The notes under the pieces are model-generated. The model worked only from the letters and a program-made list of their open reading frames with translations, did not search any database and was not told where the DNA came from. From positions 1 to 5,628 of the forward strand of contig VXZF01000464.1 of NCBI GenBank assembly GCA_009845645.1: a DNA stretch of 5,628 nucleotides, read 5' to 3'. This document shows, piece after piece, positions 1-5,460 of the stretch (the first letter of the stretch is position 1; the number at the start of each line of letters is the position of its first letter). The stretch is from Gemmatimonadota bacterium. GTDB lineage: Bacteria; Latescibacterota; UBA2968; UBA8231. The translations under genes were made by a program, and so were the position numbers.

Positions 1-695
1 CTAGTGTTGCCCCCCCTCCCCGAATCCAACAGCGAGGTCTTCCGCTTGTAGCGCACGAAGCGCACGTATTGTCTGGGAAATTCGATCTGCACTCGGGCGA
101 CAAAATTCTCGGCTACATTGGCAATTAGTGGACCAATGCGTTTATAGGGTTGGGACCCTTCGAGCCAACTCGGATCGCCTTCCGCCGCGATAGACACCTC
201 GTAGGCTGGCACGGCGTCCACAGCAAAGGGGATGCCGTCGGAGCGAAATCCCCGGGGCGGAGTAAAAAAACCAAAGCGATGCGCAGGCACCGGCACAGCT
301 AAATCAATGGTGTACCAAACTGACTCGGGATTGGACGAAACCGGCGGATTAAAAGACATGCTGTCGCCATCGACCATATAGGTGCCATTGTGGGCGGTAG
401 TCTCGTTGCCCTGCGACCCCTTCCAAGCCCGTGGCGTCTCGCCTTCGACATAGGTCAACTCGCGCGGCTCTTTGAGCGGTTCCCAGCCCGTAAAGAGCGA
501 GAACAGGCTCTTGTCGGGGTCGATATAGACAGGTTGGATCGCGCCGGGCACCGAGTCAAAATCAATAAGCACCACAGCAGAATCGCCCTCGCTCCAAGCC
601 AAGCCCGCGCCGCCGATCTGCCAACTTTGCCGCTGGGCACCGCTAGCCGTCGCCCAGCATACCAGCAGCAGCCATGTGAAAGTCTTAACCGCCAT
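1..695 (-). CDS. Secreted protein with discoidin-like (galactose-binding fold) region, 3' end cut by window edge
   Basis: An open frame of 231 codons reads leftward from an ATG at 695 and is still open at base 1, so the C-terminus is missing. Residues 1-20 form a signal peptide: a lysine at 4, a hydrophobic core WLLLV and a likely cleavage after SGA (residue 20). The start is supported by AAAAGGG (702-708) 6 nt upstream. The mature part has the look of an F5/8C (discoidin) sandwich: MVDGDSMSFNPP (107-118), then WYTIDLAVPVP (127-137) like the 'W.xIDLG' strand, AYEVSIAAEGDPSW (164-177) and a final strand FPRQYVRFVRYK (207-218). That fold often binds carbohydrate or surface ligands, so an extracellular binding role is plausible, but this is inference from pattern. 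I do not recognise a named family. Near the edge a G-rich run (C-rich on the plus strand, 10-21) encodes SGRGG and is a place where a sequencing slip could alter the frame. Confidence 0.8.
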   Translation of the reverse strand, partial: MAVKTFTWLLLVCWATASGAQRQSWQIGGAGLAWSEGDSAVVLIDFDSVPGAIQPVYIDPDKSLFSLFTGWEPLKEPRELTYVEGETPRAWKGSQGNETTAHNGTYMVDGDSMSFNPPVSSNPESVWYTIDLAVPVPAHRFGFFTPPRGFRSDGIPFAVDAVPAYEVSIAAEGDPSWLEGSQPYKRIGPLIANVAENFVARVQIEFPRQYVRFVRYKRKTSLLDSGRGGNT

Positions 696-713
696 GACAA
701 ACCCTTTTGGTCA

Positions 714-722
714 ATTATAACA
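714..722 (-). promoter_or_regulatory. Candidate extended -10 promoter for the leftward secreted-protein gene
   Basis: The minus strand reads TGTTATAAT, an exact extended -10 element (TGn plus a consensus TATAAT). No good -35 is found at 16-18 bp, which is common for extended -10 promoters. Initiation would fall near 707, giving a leader of only about a dozen bases that begins inside or next to the AAAAGGG ribosome site. That very short leader is the main reason for caution. Confidence 0.4.
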
Positions 723-733
723 CATATAACACA
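716..733. repeat. Perfect tandem 9-bp repeat in the divergent promoter region
   Basis: TATAACACA occurs twice back to back (716-724 and 725-733). The copies overlap the candidate -10 of the leftward gene. A direct repeat with a 9-bp period, close to one helix turn, could be a regulator site, or simply AT-rich sequence that duplicated by slippage. Confidence 0.6.
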
Positions 734-754
734 ATAGCCACACAAATTTAAGGT

Positions 755-783
755 CCGACAAACTGTGCAAAATTCCTTATACT
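755..783 (+). promoter_or_regulatory. Candidate sigma-70-type promoter of the four-gene unit
   Basis: CCGACA (755-760, 4 of 6 matches to TTGACA) is followed by a 17-bp spacer and TATACT (778-783, 5 of 6 matches to TATAAT). Transcription would begin near 790, some 50 nt before the ATG of the first gene. The surrounding bases are markedly AT-rich compared with the flanking genes. The call rests on consensus matching only, and the organism's own sigma factor preferences are unknown. Confidence 0.5.
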
Positions 784-841
784 AAGTGTTTCTTTATAAA
801 GCGCCTCTTTTATCTACATCCCCAAATTGAACGGCAAACGC

Positions 842-2128
842 ATGCCAAAGTGCGCAATTGAGCAAGGAATTTTGGTTTTTCCCGCTGGCGCTGCAACCGA
901 TGTACAGGTCGCTGGCCGCACCCTCCTCCAACGCGGGATCCGCACCCTAGCCAGCGCGGGTATCAAGCGCGTCTTGGTCGTGCTTCCCCCCGGCCACGCC
1001 CCCAGCGGCAAATCCCTAGCCTCCGACCTCGACATCCAAATAGAGCAAACCACCCCAGAAGCCGCTCGCCTACCCGACGCGCCCTTGCTGCTGCTCAGAG
1101 GCGATTACGTCCATCACCACTCCTCGCTGCAATCCTTCATCGACGCGGGCCTGCAACGAGACGACCTCGTCGCGCAGACCAGCAACGGCAGCAGCAGCGG
1201 AGCGTTCCTCTGCGCGCCAAGCGCGTTGCCCTCGGATGCACTAACCGGCGACCTCTGGAGTTCGCTCGCAGCGCGTCCACATCGCCGCGCAGACATCGCG
1301 CCGCACCTGTGGCAACGCGTAACCGATAAGCGCAGCGCACGCGCCGCGAAGAACATGCTCTTCGACCAAGTGAGCAAGGCCACCAGCGGCACGGTAGCGC
1401 GCCTGCTCAACGTGCGCATCTCAGTACCCATCAGCAAACTCATCGTCGATACCGGCATCTCGCCCAACATGGTGACCTTTTTCATGGTCCTGTGTCCAGG
1501 CCTGTTCGCCGCCTATCTGGCGACTAAGCCCGACGACTACCTGCGGCTCGCATGCGCCGGCGTCCTCTGGCAGCTCGCCTCCATCCTCGATGGCTGCGAC
1601 GGCGAGATCGCCCGCGTCAAGCTGGCCGAAACCAAATTCGGCGCTTGGTTCGACACCGTCACTGACAACCTCGCCTATCTCTGCGGCTACGCCGCGCTGA
1701 TGGCCGGTATGTGGCATCTTTATCCCAACAACTACCTGCCCATCTACGCCGGCATCTCCGCCATCGTCTCGTTGGTCCTGACTCTAGCCCTGCTCTACAG
1801 CTACGCCCTGAAAACCGGCACTGGCAGCCTACAGTACTACCTCGGCGACTTGGGCAACAAGGTTCCCGATGGCGAAAAAGACTGGAGCTATCGGTTCCTA
1901 GAGCGCGCCGGCTTTGTTACCAAGCGGGACTTCCTCTCGTTATTCATTGCCATCGGCTTGGTTGCCAATCTGTTGGCGGTCGTTTATTGGCTCCTCGTCG
2001 TCCTGCTGCACGTGGCGGCGCTGGGCGTTTTGACCACCCACTACCGAATGATGGGCAATCAGCGCGCCGCAGCGCGGCAAATTGCCGCGCTGCCGGCACC
2101 GGCCGTCAACCGAGAGGAAGCCGCGTGA
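842..2128 (+). CDS. Fused nucleotidyltransferase-like / CDP-alcohol phosphatidyltransferase (IPCT/DIPPS-like architecture)
   Basis: This is a 428-residue two-domain protein. The C-terminal half is an integral-membrane CDP-alcohol phosphotransferase: the signature D-x2-D-G-x2-A-R-x8-G-x3-D-x3-D is complete at residues 250-275 (D250, D253, G254, A257, R258, G267, D271, D275), the metal and CDP site. About six hydrophobic segments lie between residues 210 and 400. A linker typical of the inositol-phosphate cytidylyltransferase/di-myo-inositol-phosphate-phosphate synthase fusions precedes it (KATSG at 179, RLLNVRISVPISKL at 187-200, SPN at 207). Residues 10-170 follow the nucleotidyltransferase plan (GRTLLQRGIRTLASAGIKRV, then LLLLRGD around 83-88) but lack the usual G-x-G-x-R loop and KP motif. 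The expected reaction is transfer of a phospho-alcohol from a CDP donor to a lipid or polyol acceptor; the substrate is unknown. The ATG at 842 was chosen; an in-frame TTG at 827 (433 residues) is possible. Neither has a clear ribosome site. It overlaps the next gene by 4 nt. Confidence 0.85.
   Translation: MPKCAIEQGILVFPAGAATDVQVAGRTLLQRGIRTLASAGIKRVLVVLPPGHAPSGKSLASDLDIQIEQTTPEAARLPDAPLLLLRGDYVHHHSSLQSFIDAGLQRDDLVAQTSNGSSSGAFLCAPSALPSDALTGDLWSSLAARPHRRADIAPHLWQRVTDKRSARAAKNMLFDQVSKATSGTVARLLNVRISVPISKLIVDTGISPNMVTFFMVLCPGLFAAYLATKPDDYLRLACAGVLWQLASILDGCDGEIARVKLAETKFGAWFDTVTDNLAYLCGYAALMAGMWHLYPNNYLPIYAGISAIVSLVLTLALLYSYALKTGTGSLQYYLGDLGNKVPDGEKDWSYRFLERAGFVTKRDFLSLFIAIGLVANLLAVVYWLLVVLLHVAALGVLTTHYRMMGNQRAAARQIAALPAPAVNREEAA
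2112..2120 (+). promoter_or_regulatory. Ribosome binding site setting the GTG start of the membrane-protein gene
   Basis: GAGAGGAAG, lying inside the end of the upstream coding region, ends 4 nt before the GTG at 2125, with its AGGA core 6-9 nt away. It favours the GTG over the ATG at 2146 and over any start much further upstream in the same frame. Confidence 0.65.
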
Positions 2129-3156
2129 GAGCTTTGCAAATCTCCATGGTCGCTTTTGGCTTCCTGCTGCTGGGCTATCTCGTCGGCCAGCTCGGGGTCG
2201 ATGAGGTCCTCCATCATTTAGACGCGATCAAGTGGATGTTCCCCCTGCTGTTGCTACCCTCGTGCGCTTGGCATCTTTCCAACACCATCGCTTGGAACTT
2301 CGCCTTTCCGCCCGACGCCTTCAAACCGCGGCTACTCACCCTTTTTGCGGCCAAGCTGGCCGGCGAGGCGGTCAATCAACTCACACCGCTGGCCAATCTC
2401 GGCGGCGAGCCAGTCAAGGCCTATTTGCTCACCCACCGGACACCCGGCCCGCGCGGCATGGCCTCGGTGGTCGTTGACAAAACCGCGCAAATTGCAGTTG
2501 GCCTGTCCTTTACCGTCCTCGGCCTAGGGCTGTTGTTTTACTACCACGACGTGTCCGAGCTTATCCCCTTGGAATATCGGGTCTTTTTCGCGTGTCTGCT
2601 CATCGTCAGCTTGGCGGCCTTTTGGGTCTTCTACAAGCGTCAAGAGCGCATGTTCACGTCCCTGCTCAAGCTGCTTCGCTCGGCTGGTCTGCGCACCGAC
2701 GTGATCGAGCGCAATATGGGGCGCGCAGCGCGCATCGACACCAATATCGGCACCTTTTACCGCACCCACCGCACCCGCTTCCTCCGCGCCTTGTTCTTTC
2801 AGAGCATCGGCTGGTTTATGGGCACCTGTGAGACCTACGCCATCCTCTGGGCACTGGACGCGGGCGTTGGTTTTTGGTTTTGTTTTCTGCTCAATGCCTT
2901 GGGTGCAGTCATCAACGGCCTGTTCTTCTTCATGCCCTCCAATATCGGGGTCATGGAAGGCAGCCTCGTGTTTCTTTTTTCCAGCTTGGGGTTAGATCCG
3001 TCCCTTGGCTTGTCCTTGGGTCTTACGCGCCGCATGCGCCGCGTGTTTTGGATCTTCATTGGCTGGACCTGCCTCAGCTACATGAGCCGCACCGCGCTCC
3101 AGCGCCGCCCCGCAACAGCCTTAACCATGCTTCAGGAACAAGAAAACCCGCGCTGA
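2125..3156 (+). CDS. UPF0104 / lysylphosphatidylglycerol-synthase TM-region family membrane protein (putative flippase)
   Basis: This is a 343-residue multi-pass inner-membrane protein. The family hallmarks are present: GEAVNQLTPLANLGGEPVKA (residues 80-99), then VDKTAQ (117-122), and a C-terminal FFMPSNIGVMEGS (268-280), which matches the conserved 'P..lG..Eg' segment. Hydrophobic stretches lie at about 7-23, 36-58, 122-140, 152-170, 221-245, 250-270, 278-300 and 307-320. The family includes the flippase half of MprF and YbhN-type proteins, and members often sit beside glycosyltransferases of lipid-linked glycans. There is no catalytic aminoacyl-transfer domain, so it is not an MprF-type synthase; the usual inference is lipid translocation or a related membrane role. 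The start is the GTG at 2125, whose GTGA overlaps the stop of the preceding gene, implying coupled translation. The reading frame stays open upstream to about 1711, but that extension is a shadow of the phosphotransferase gene. Confidence 0.85.
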   Translation: MRALQISMVAFGFLLLGYLVGQLGVDEVLHHLDAIKWMFPLLLLPSCAWHLSNTIAWNFAFPPDAFKPRLLTLFAAKLAGEAVNQLTPLANLGGEPVKAYLLTHRTPGPRGMASVVVDKTAQIAVGLSFTVLGLGLLFYYHDVSELIPLEYRVFFACLLIVSLAAFWVFYKRQERMFTSLLKLLRSAGLRTDVIERNMGRAARIDTNIGTFYRTHRTRFLRALFFQSIGWFMGTCETYAILWALDAGVGFWFCFLLNALGAVINGLFFFMPSNIGVMEGSLVFLFSSLGLDPSLGLSLGLTRRMRRVFWIFIGWTCLSYMSRTALQRRPATALTMLQEQENPR

Positions 3157-3180
3157 CCCCGACCCACAAGAGATAGAGCA

Positions 3181-3930
3181 ATGCGTCGACACATACTCGC
3201 TGGCCTAGCGGGCTACTGCGTCCTCTCTCTCTACACTGCCTCTGCCCAAGATGCGCCGCCGGATGGAGGCGAGCACGAAGCCCCCCCTTACATCGTCCTC
3301 GAAGACTTTGCCACCACGCCCCTAGACAGCCTGCCCCGTGACTGGCGCTGGCGCAGCAAGGACGACGACAAACCCAAGCTCTACGCCGTCCGCGAGGCCA
3401 ACGGCCGCCGCTACCTAGCCGCACAGGATACCGGCCACTCGGTCGTCCTCATGAAGGAATTCCGCTGGAATCCCCGGCAATACCCGATTATGACTTGGTG
3501 CTGGCGCGCCGACGCTCTGCCGCCGGGAGGCGACGAGCGCTACACCGAGACCAACGACAGCGCCGCCGGGGTACACGTCATTTTTTCGCGTAACCTCCTC
3601 GGCATCCCACGACAGATCAAATACGTATGGAGCACGACCTTGGCCCCGGGTACCGTCTCTCGCCGCAAAGGCATTGCCCGCCCTTGGTTTGTCGTGCTCC
3701 AAAGTGGGCCAGAGAAGTTGGGGCAATGGCTCCAAGAATGGGTCGATCTAGAAAAGGATCACGAGCGCATCTTGTCGTCCAAACTGCCGAAAAAAACCAT
3801 CGGCATCGCCTTGCTCACCGATGCCAATTCGACCCGGGGGTACGCTGCAGCCGCCTACGCCGATTTCCGGGTCTGGCCGCGGTCAGCACTGGCGCACATT
3901 CCCAACTACTGCGCCGGCCTTCCCCCATGA
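3181..3930 (+). CDS. Exported DUF3047 protein
   Basis: This is a 249-residue protein. Residues 1-22 are a signal peptide (two arginines, a hydrophobic core, then a likely cleavage after TASA before QD). The rest matches the DUF3047 pattern over nearly its whole length: LEDFATTPLDSLPRDWRWR (40-58), YPIMTWCWRADALPPGGDE (101-119), a strand with VHVIFS (131-136), IKYVWSTTL (146-154), PWFVVLQSG (168-176), EWVDLEKDHERI (186-197) and IGIALLTDANSTRGYAAAAYADFRV (207-231). The family is known mainly as secreted bacterial proteins with no established biochemical function; a beta-sandwich, ligand-binding fold is plausible. It begins 24 nt after the membrane-protein gene, with only a weak AAGAGA ribosome site, and its stop overlaps the glycosyltransferase start as ATGA. 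Its position between a flippase-like gene and a glycosyltransferase suggests an envelope-side role in the same pathway. That role is inferred from context only. Confidence 0.85.
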   Translation: MRRHILAGLAGYCVLSLYTASAQDAPPDGGEHEAPPYIVLEDFATTPLDSLPRDWRWRSKDDDKPKLYAVREANGRRYLAAQDTGHSVVLMKEFRWNPRQYPIMTWCWRADALPPGGDERYTETNDSAAGVHVIFSRNLLGIPRQIKYVWSTTLAPGTVSRRKGIARPWFVVLQSGPEKLGQWLQEWVDLEKDHERILSSKLPKKTIGIALLTDANSTRGYAAAAYADFRVWPRSALAHIPNYCAGLPP

Positions 3931-5078
3931 GAATCTGCATCGACGCTCGCTCTCTGCGCGACGTGCCCACCAGCCTCGGCCGCTACGCCGCCGACCTCGT
4001 CAGCCACATCGCCAAGCTAGACCGCGAAAACGAGTACATTGTCGTCCGCCGCCCGTCGCGCCACGGTCCCATCGCCGAGCAGGTCAACTTCAGGGAGATT
4101 TTCTCACCGCACGACATTTCCTCACCGCAGAACATTCTCGCCGGTGCCCGGACCATCAACGGGCTCGACGCCGACGTGTACCACTCCCTATACCACTTTC
4201 TCCCCATCGGCGTGCGCGCTCGGCGCGTCGTCATCACCCTGCACGACCTGATATGGGTAAATCACTCTTACCTCGCCGACGGACGGCGCTGGCGGCAGTG
4301 GGTCAAAGGCTCTCTGGGCAGCTTCGGTATTCGCCGAGCCATTGCCACAGCGGACCACATCGTCGCCGTCTCCGCGAGCACGCGCCAAGCTGCGCGCGAC
4401 CACGGCGTGCCAGACGACAAAGTAACCGCCATCCTCCACGGCGTGGCATCCGCTTGGCACTCGGACACCGCGGAACCGGCCCCGTTTGACTTGGGTAGCT
4501 CGACCGTCCAAGACCAAGCGCAGCAGGATATTCTCAATGGTCTTGCAGAACGGCCTTTTGCGTTTGGCCTAGGCAACAGCTTGCCGTACAAAAATCTACC
4601 TCGGCTGGTGCGCGCCTTTGCCCAAGTCGCCCCGGACCATCCCGATCTCGCCCTCGTGTTCGCCGGCCGCGGCGAGGGTAATCCCGCGCTCGTGCAACTG
4701 GCGCATCAACTCGGCCTAAGCGACCAGGTGCTCCTCGCCGGCCAGCTCAGCGACGAGCAAATCCGCGCCTGTTTTGCCCGCGCGCTCTTTTTTGCGTTTC
4801 CGTCGCTGATAGAGGGATTCGGGTTGCCCGTGCTCGAAGCAATGGCCAGCGGCTGCCCGGTACTGACGTCGAACTGTTCGTCGCTCGCCGAAGTCGCCGG
4901 AGAAGATGCGGTACTCGTCGATCCGCTCGACACCGCAGCCATCGCTACCGGAATGCAGCGCCTACTGACCGATCCCGCGCTCCGCCAACGGCTATCGCAC
5001 CAAGGACGCCAACGGGCCGCTGCCTTCACGTGGGAAGATACGGCCCAGCGAACTATTCAATTGTATGAGCAGCTATAG
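3927..5078 (+). CDS. GT4-type glycosyltransferase (GT-B fold)
   Basis: This is a 383-residue cytoplasmic glycosyltransferase with the two-lobed GT-B plan. The N-terminal lobe has SLGRY (16-20, in place of the usual G-x-GRY loop), DADVYHSLYHFLP (81-93), TLHDLIW (104-110) and ADHIVAVSASTRQ (142-154). The C-terminal lobe has ILHGV (169-173), SLPYKNLPRLVRAF (218-231), the nucleotide-sugar site with E-x7-E (E296 and E304, within SLIEGFGLPVLEAMASG), and VAGEDAVLVDP (323-333). These are the marks of retaining family-4 enzymes (mannosyl-, glucosyl- or similar transfer from a nucleotide sugar). Donor and acceptor cannot be told. The start is the ATG at 3927 inside the stop of the DUF3047 gene; no ribosome site is seen, so translation is probably coupled. 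The open frame extends upstream to 3627 but that part is a shadow. It carries an 18-bp tandem duplication at 4101-4136. It is the last gene of the unit. Confidence 0.9.
   Translation: MRICIDARSLRDVPTSLGRYAADLVSHIAKLDRENEYIVVRRPSRHGPIAEQVNFREIFSPHDISSPQNILAGARTINGLDADVYHSLYHFLPIGVRARRVVITLHDLIWVNHSYLADGRRWRQWVKGSLGSFGIRRAIATADHIVAVSASTRQAARDHGVPDDKVTAILHGVASAWHSDTAEPAPFDLGSSTVQDQAQQDILNGLAERPFAFGLGNSLPYKNLPRLVRAFAQVAPDHPDLALVFAGRGEGNPALVQLAHQLGLSDQVLLAGQLSDEQIRACFARALFFAFPSLIEGFGLPVLEAMASGCPVLTSNCSSLAEVAGEDAVLVDPLDTAAIATGMQRLLTDPALRQRLSHQGRQRAAAFTWEDTAQRTIQLYEQL
4101..4136 (+). repeat. Imperfect 18-bp tandem repeat inside the glycosyltransferase gene
   Basis: Two adjacent 18-bp units (4101-4118 and 4119-4136) agree at 15 of 18 bases. 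They are in frame and encode FSPHDI then SSPQNI (residues 59-70). The location is a loop of the N-terminal, acceptor-side lobe, so the duplication lengthens that loop by six residues. Confidence 0.75.
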
Positions 5079-5091
5079 ACCGTAGTTTTTT
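5071..5091 (+). terminator. Weak candidate intrinsic terminator after the glycosyltransferase gene
   Basis: A run of six T (5086-5091) follows the stop codon closely. Just before it a short stem can form (AGCTA 5071-5075 with TAGTT 5083-5087, including one G-T pair and a 7-nt loop). The stem is AT-rich and short for an intrinsic terminator, so this is tentative. Nothing else resembling a terminator is visible before the next gene. Confidence 0.25.
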
Positions 5092-5133
5092 GCCGCGCCG
5101 GAGACGTCGCGTCCGATCCGCTCCACATTTGGG

Positions 5134-5162
5134 TTGATCTGCTGCGAGTTGTAAACTATTAC
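5134..5162 (+). promoter_or_regulatory. Possible promoter for the HicB-like gene
   Basis: TTGATC (5134-5139) is separated by 17 bp from TATTAC (5157-5162), each matching 4 of 6 consensus bases. The leader would be about 64 nt. The 154-bp gap 5079-5232 otherwise shows no open frame or clear structure. Weak matches, low certainty. Confidence 0.3.
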
Positions 5163-5217
5163 TAATGTTGTTGAGGAGACTGGCGGTTCTGTAGAGGGGA
5201 TTCTGAAGCGCGAATAA

Positions 5218-5226
5218 AAAGGAGGG
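5218..5226 (+). promoter_or_regulatory. Strong Shine-Dalgarno of the HicB-like gene
   Basis: AAAGGAGGG is close to a perfect anti-16S match. The ATG at 5233 is 7 nt after GGAGG, ideal spacing. An overlapping ATG at 5229 lies in a different frame and too close. None of the four genes of the upstream unit has a site this strong. Confidence 0.7.
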
Positions 5227-5232
5227 ATATGT

Positions 5233-5460
5233 ATGAAAACGTATTTGTTTCAGGCTGTTTTAGAGCAAGACAAGTGGCCCGATGAACCCGATGAGAAAGC
5301 GGTCTGGAGAGCCTATATTCCCGAACTAGAGCATAAAGGGGCTGCGAGTTGGGGATATACCGAGAAAGAGGCTTTAGAGAATTTAGAAAATGCTGTTGAT
5401 CTTCTCGTTGCGCATCTGCTGGAGATTGGAGAAGACATACCTACTGACCAGCATCATTAG
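5233..5460 (+). CDS. Small HicB-family antitoxin-like protein, no HicA partner seen
   Basis: This is a 75-residue acidic protein. It resembles the short HicB-like proteins with a partial RNase H fold: an N-terminal strand KTYLFQAVLEQD (2-13), WRAYIPELEHKGAASWGYT (25-43) corresponding to the 'Y.a.vPelpGc.s.GdT' block of HicB, then a helix EKEALENLENAVDLLVAHLLEIGE (44-67) and a terminal IPT. There is no C-terminal helix-turn-helix or ribbon-helix-helix part, so it could not bind DNA in the way fuller HicB antitoxins do. The HicA toxin that normally lies beside it is absent: the 154 bp upstream contain no such frame, and downstream the other strand is coding. It may be an orphan antitoxin or a HicB-like domain used for something else. 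GC content is 46%, well below the neighbouring genes, and third positions are often A or T, which suggests separate acquisition. Confidence 0.75.
   Translation: MKTYLFQAVLEQDKWPDEPDEKAVWRAYIPELEHKGAASWGYTEKEALENLENAVDLLVAHLLEIGEDIPTDQHH

Noticed and set aside
390..737. A 115-codon rightward open frame
   Set aside because: It is antisense to the secreted-protein gene, has no ribosome site, and its product resembles no protein pattern I know.
455..745. A 96-codon leftward open frame starting at 745
   Set aside because: It lies in a different frame from the gene at complement 1-695, which is longer, has a ribosome site and signal peptide, and shows a plausible protein composition. The 96-codon product is rich in R, S and C and looks like a shadow.
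1711..2124. N-terminal extension of the flippase-like protein to residue 481
   Set aside because: It is the out-of-frame reading of the phosphotransferase gene, rich in R, H, P and Q. The family length and the GTG at 2125 with its ribosome site fit a 343-residue protein.
3074..3424. A leftward 116-codon open frame over the membrane-protein/DUF3047 junction
   Set aside because: It spans two well-supported genes on the other strand, is very rich in G, R, C and W, and has no start signal; it is a high-GC artefact.
3627..3926. N-terminal extension of the glycosyltransferase to residue 483
   Set aside because: It overlaps the DUF3047 domain in another frame. MRICIDARSL at the ATG at 3927 is the normal beginning of a GT4 enzyme.
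5097..5116. GACG-TCG-CGTC inverted repeat in the gap before the HicB-like gene
   Set aside because: Only 4 bp of stem with a 3-nt loop and no following T-tract; it can be expected by chance in GC-rich sequence.
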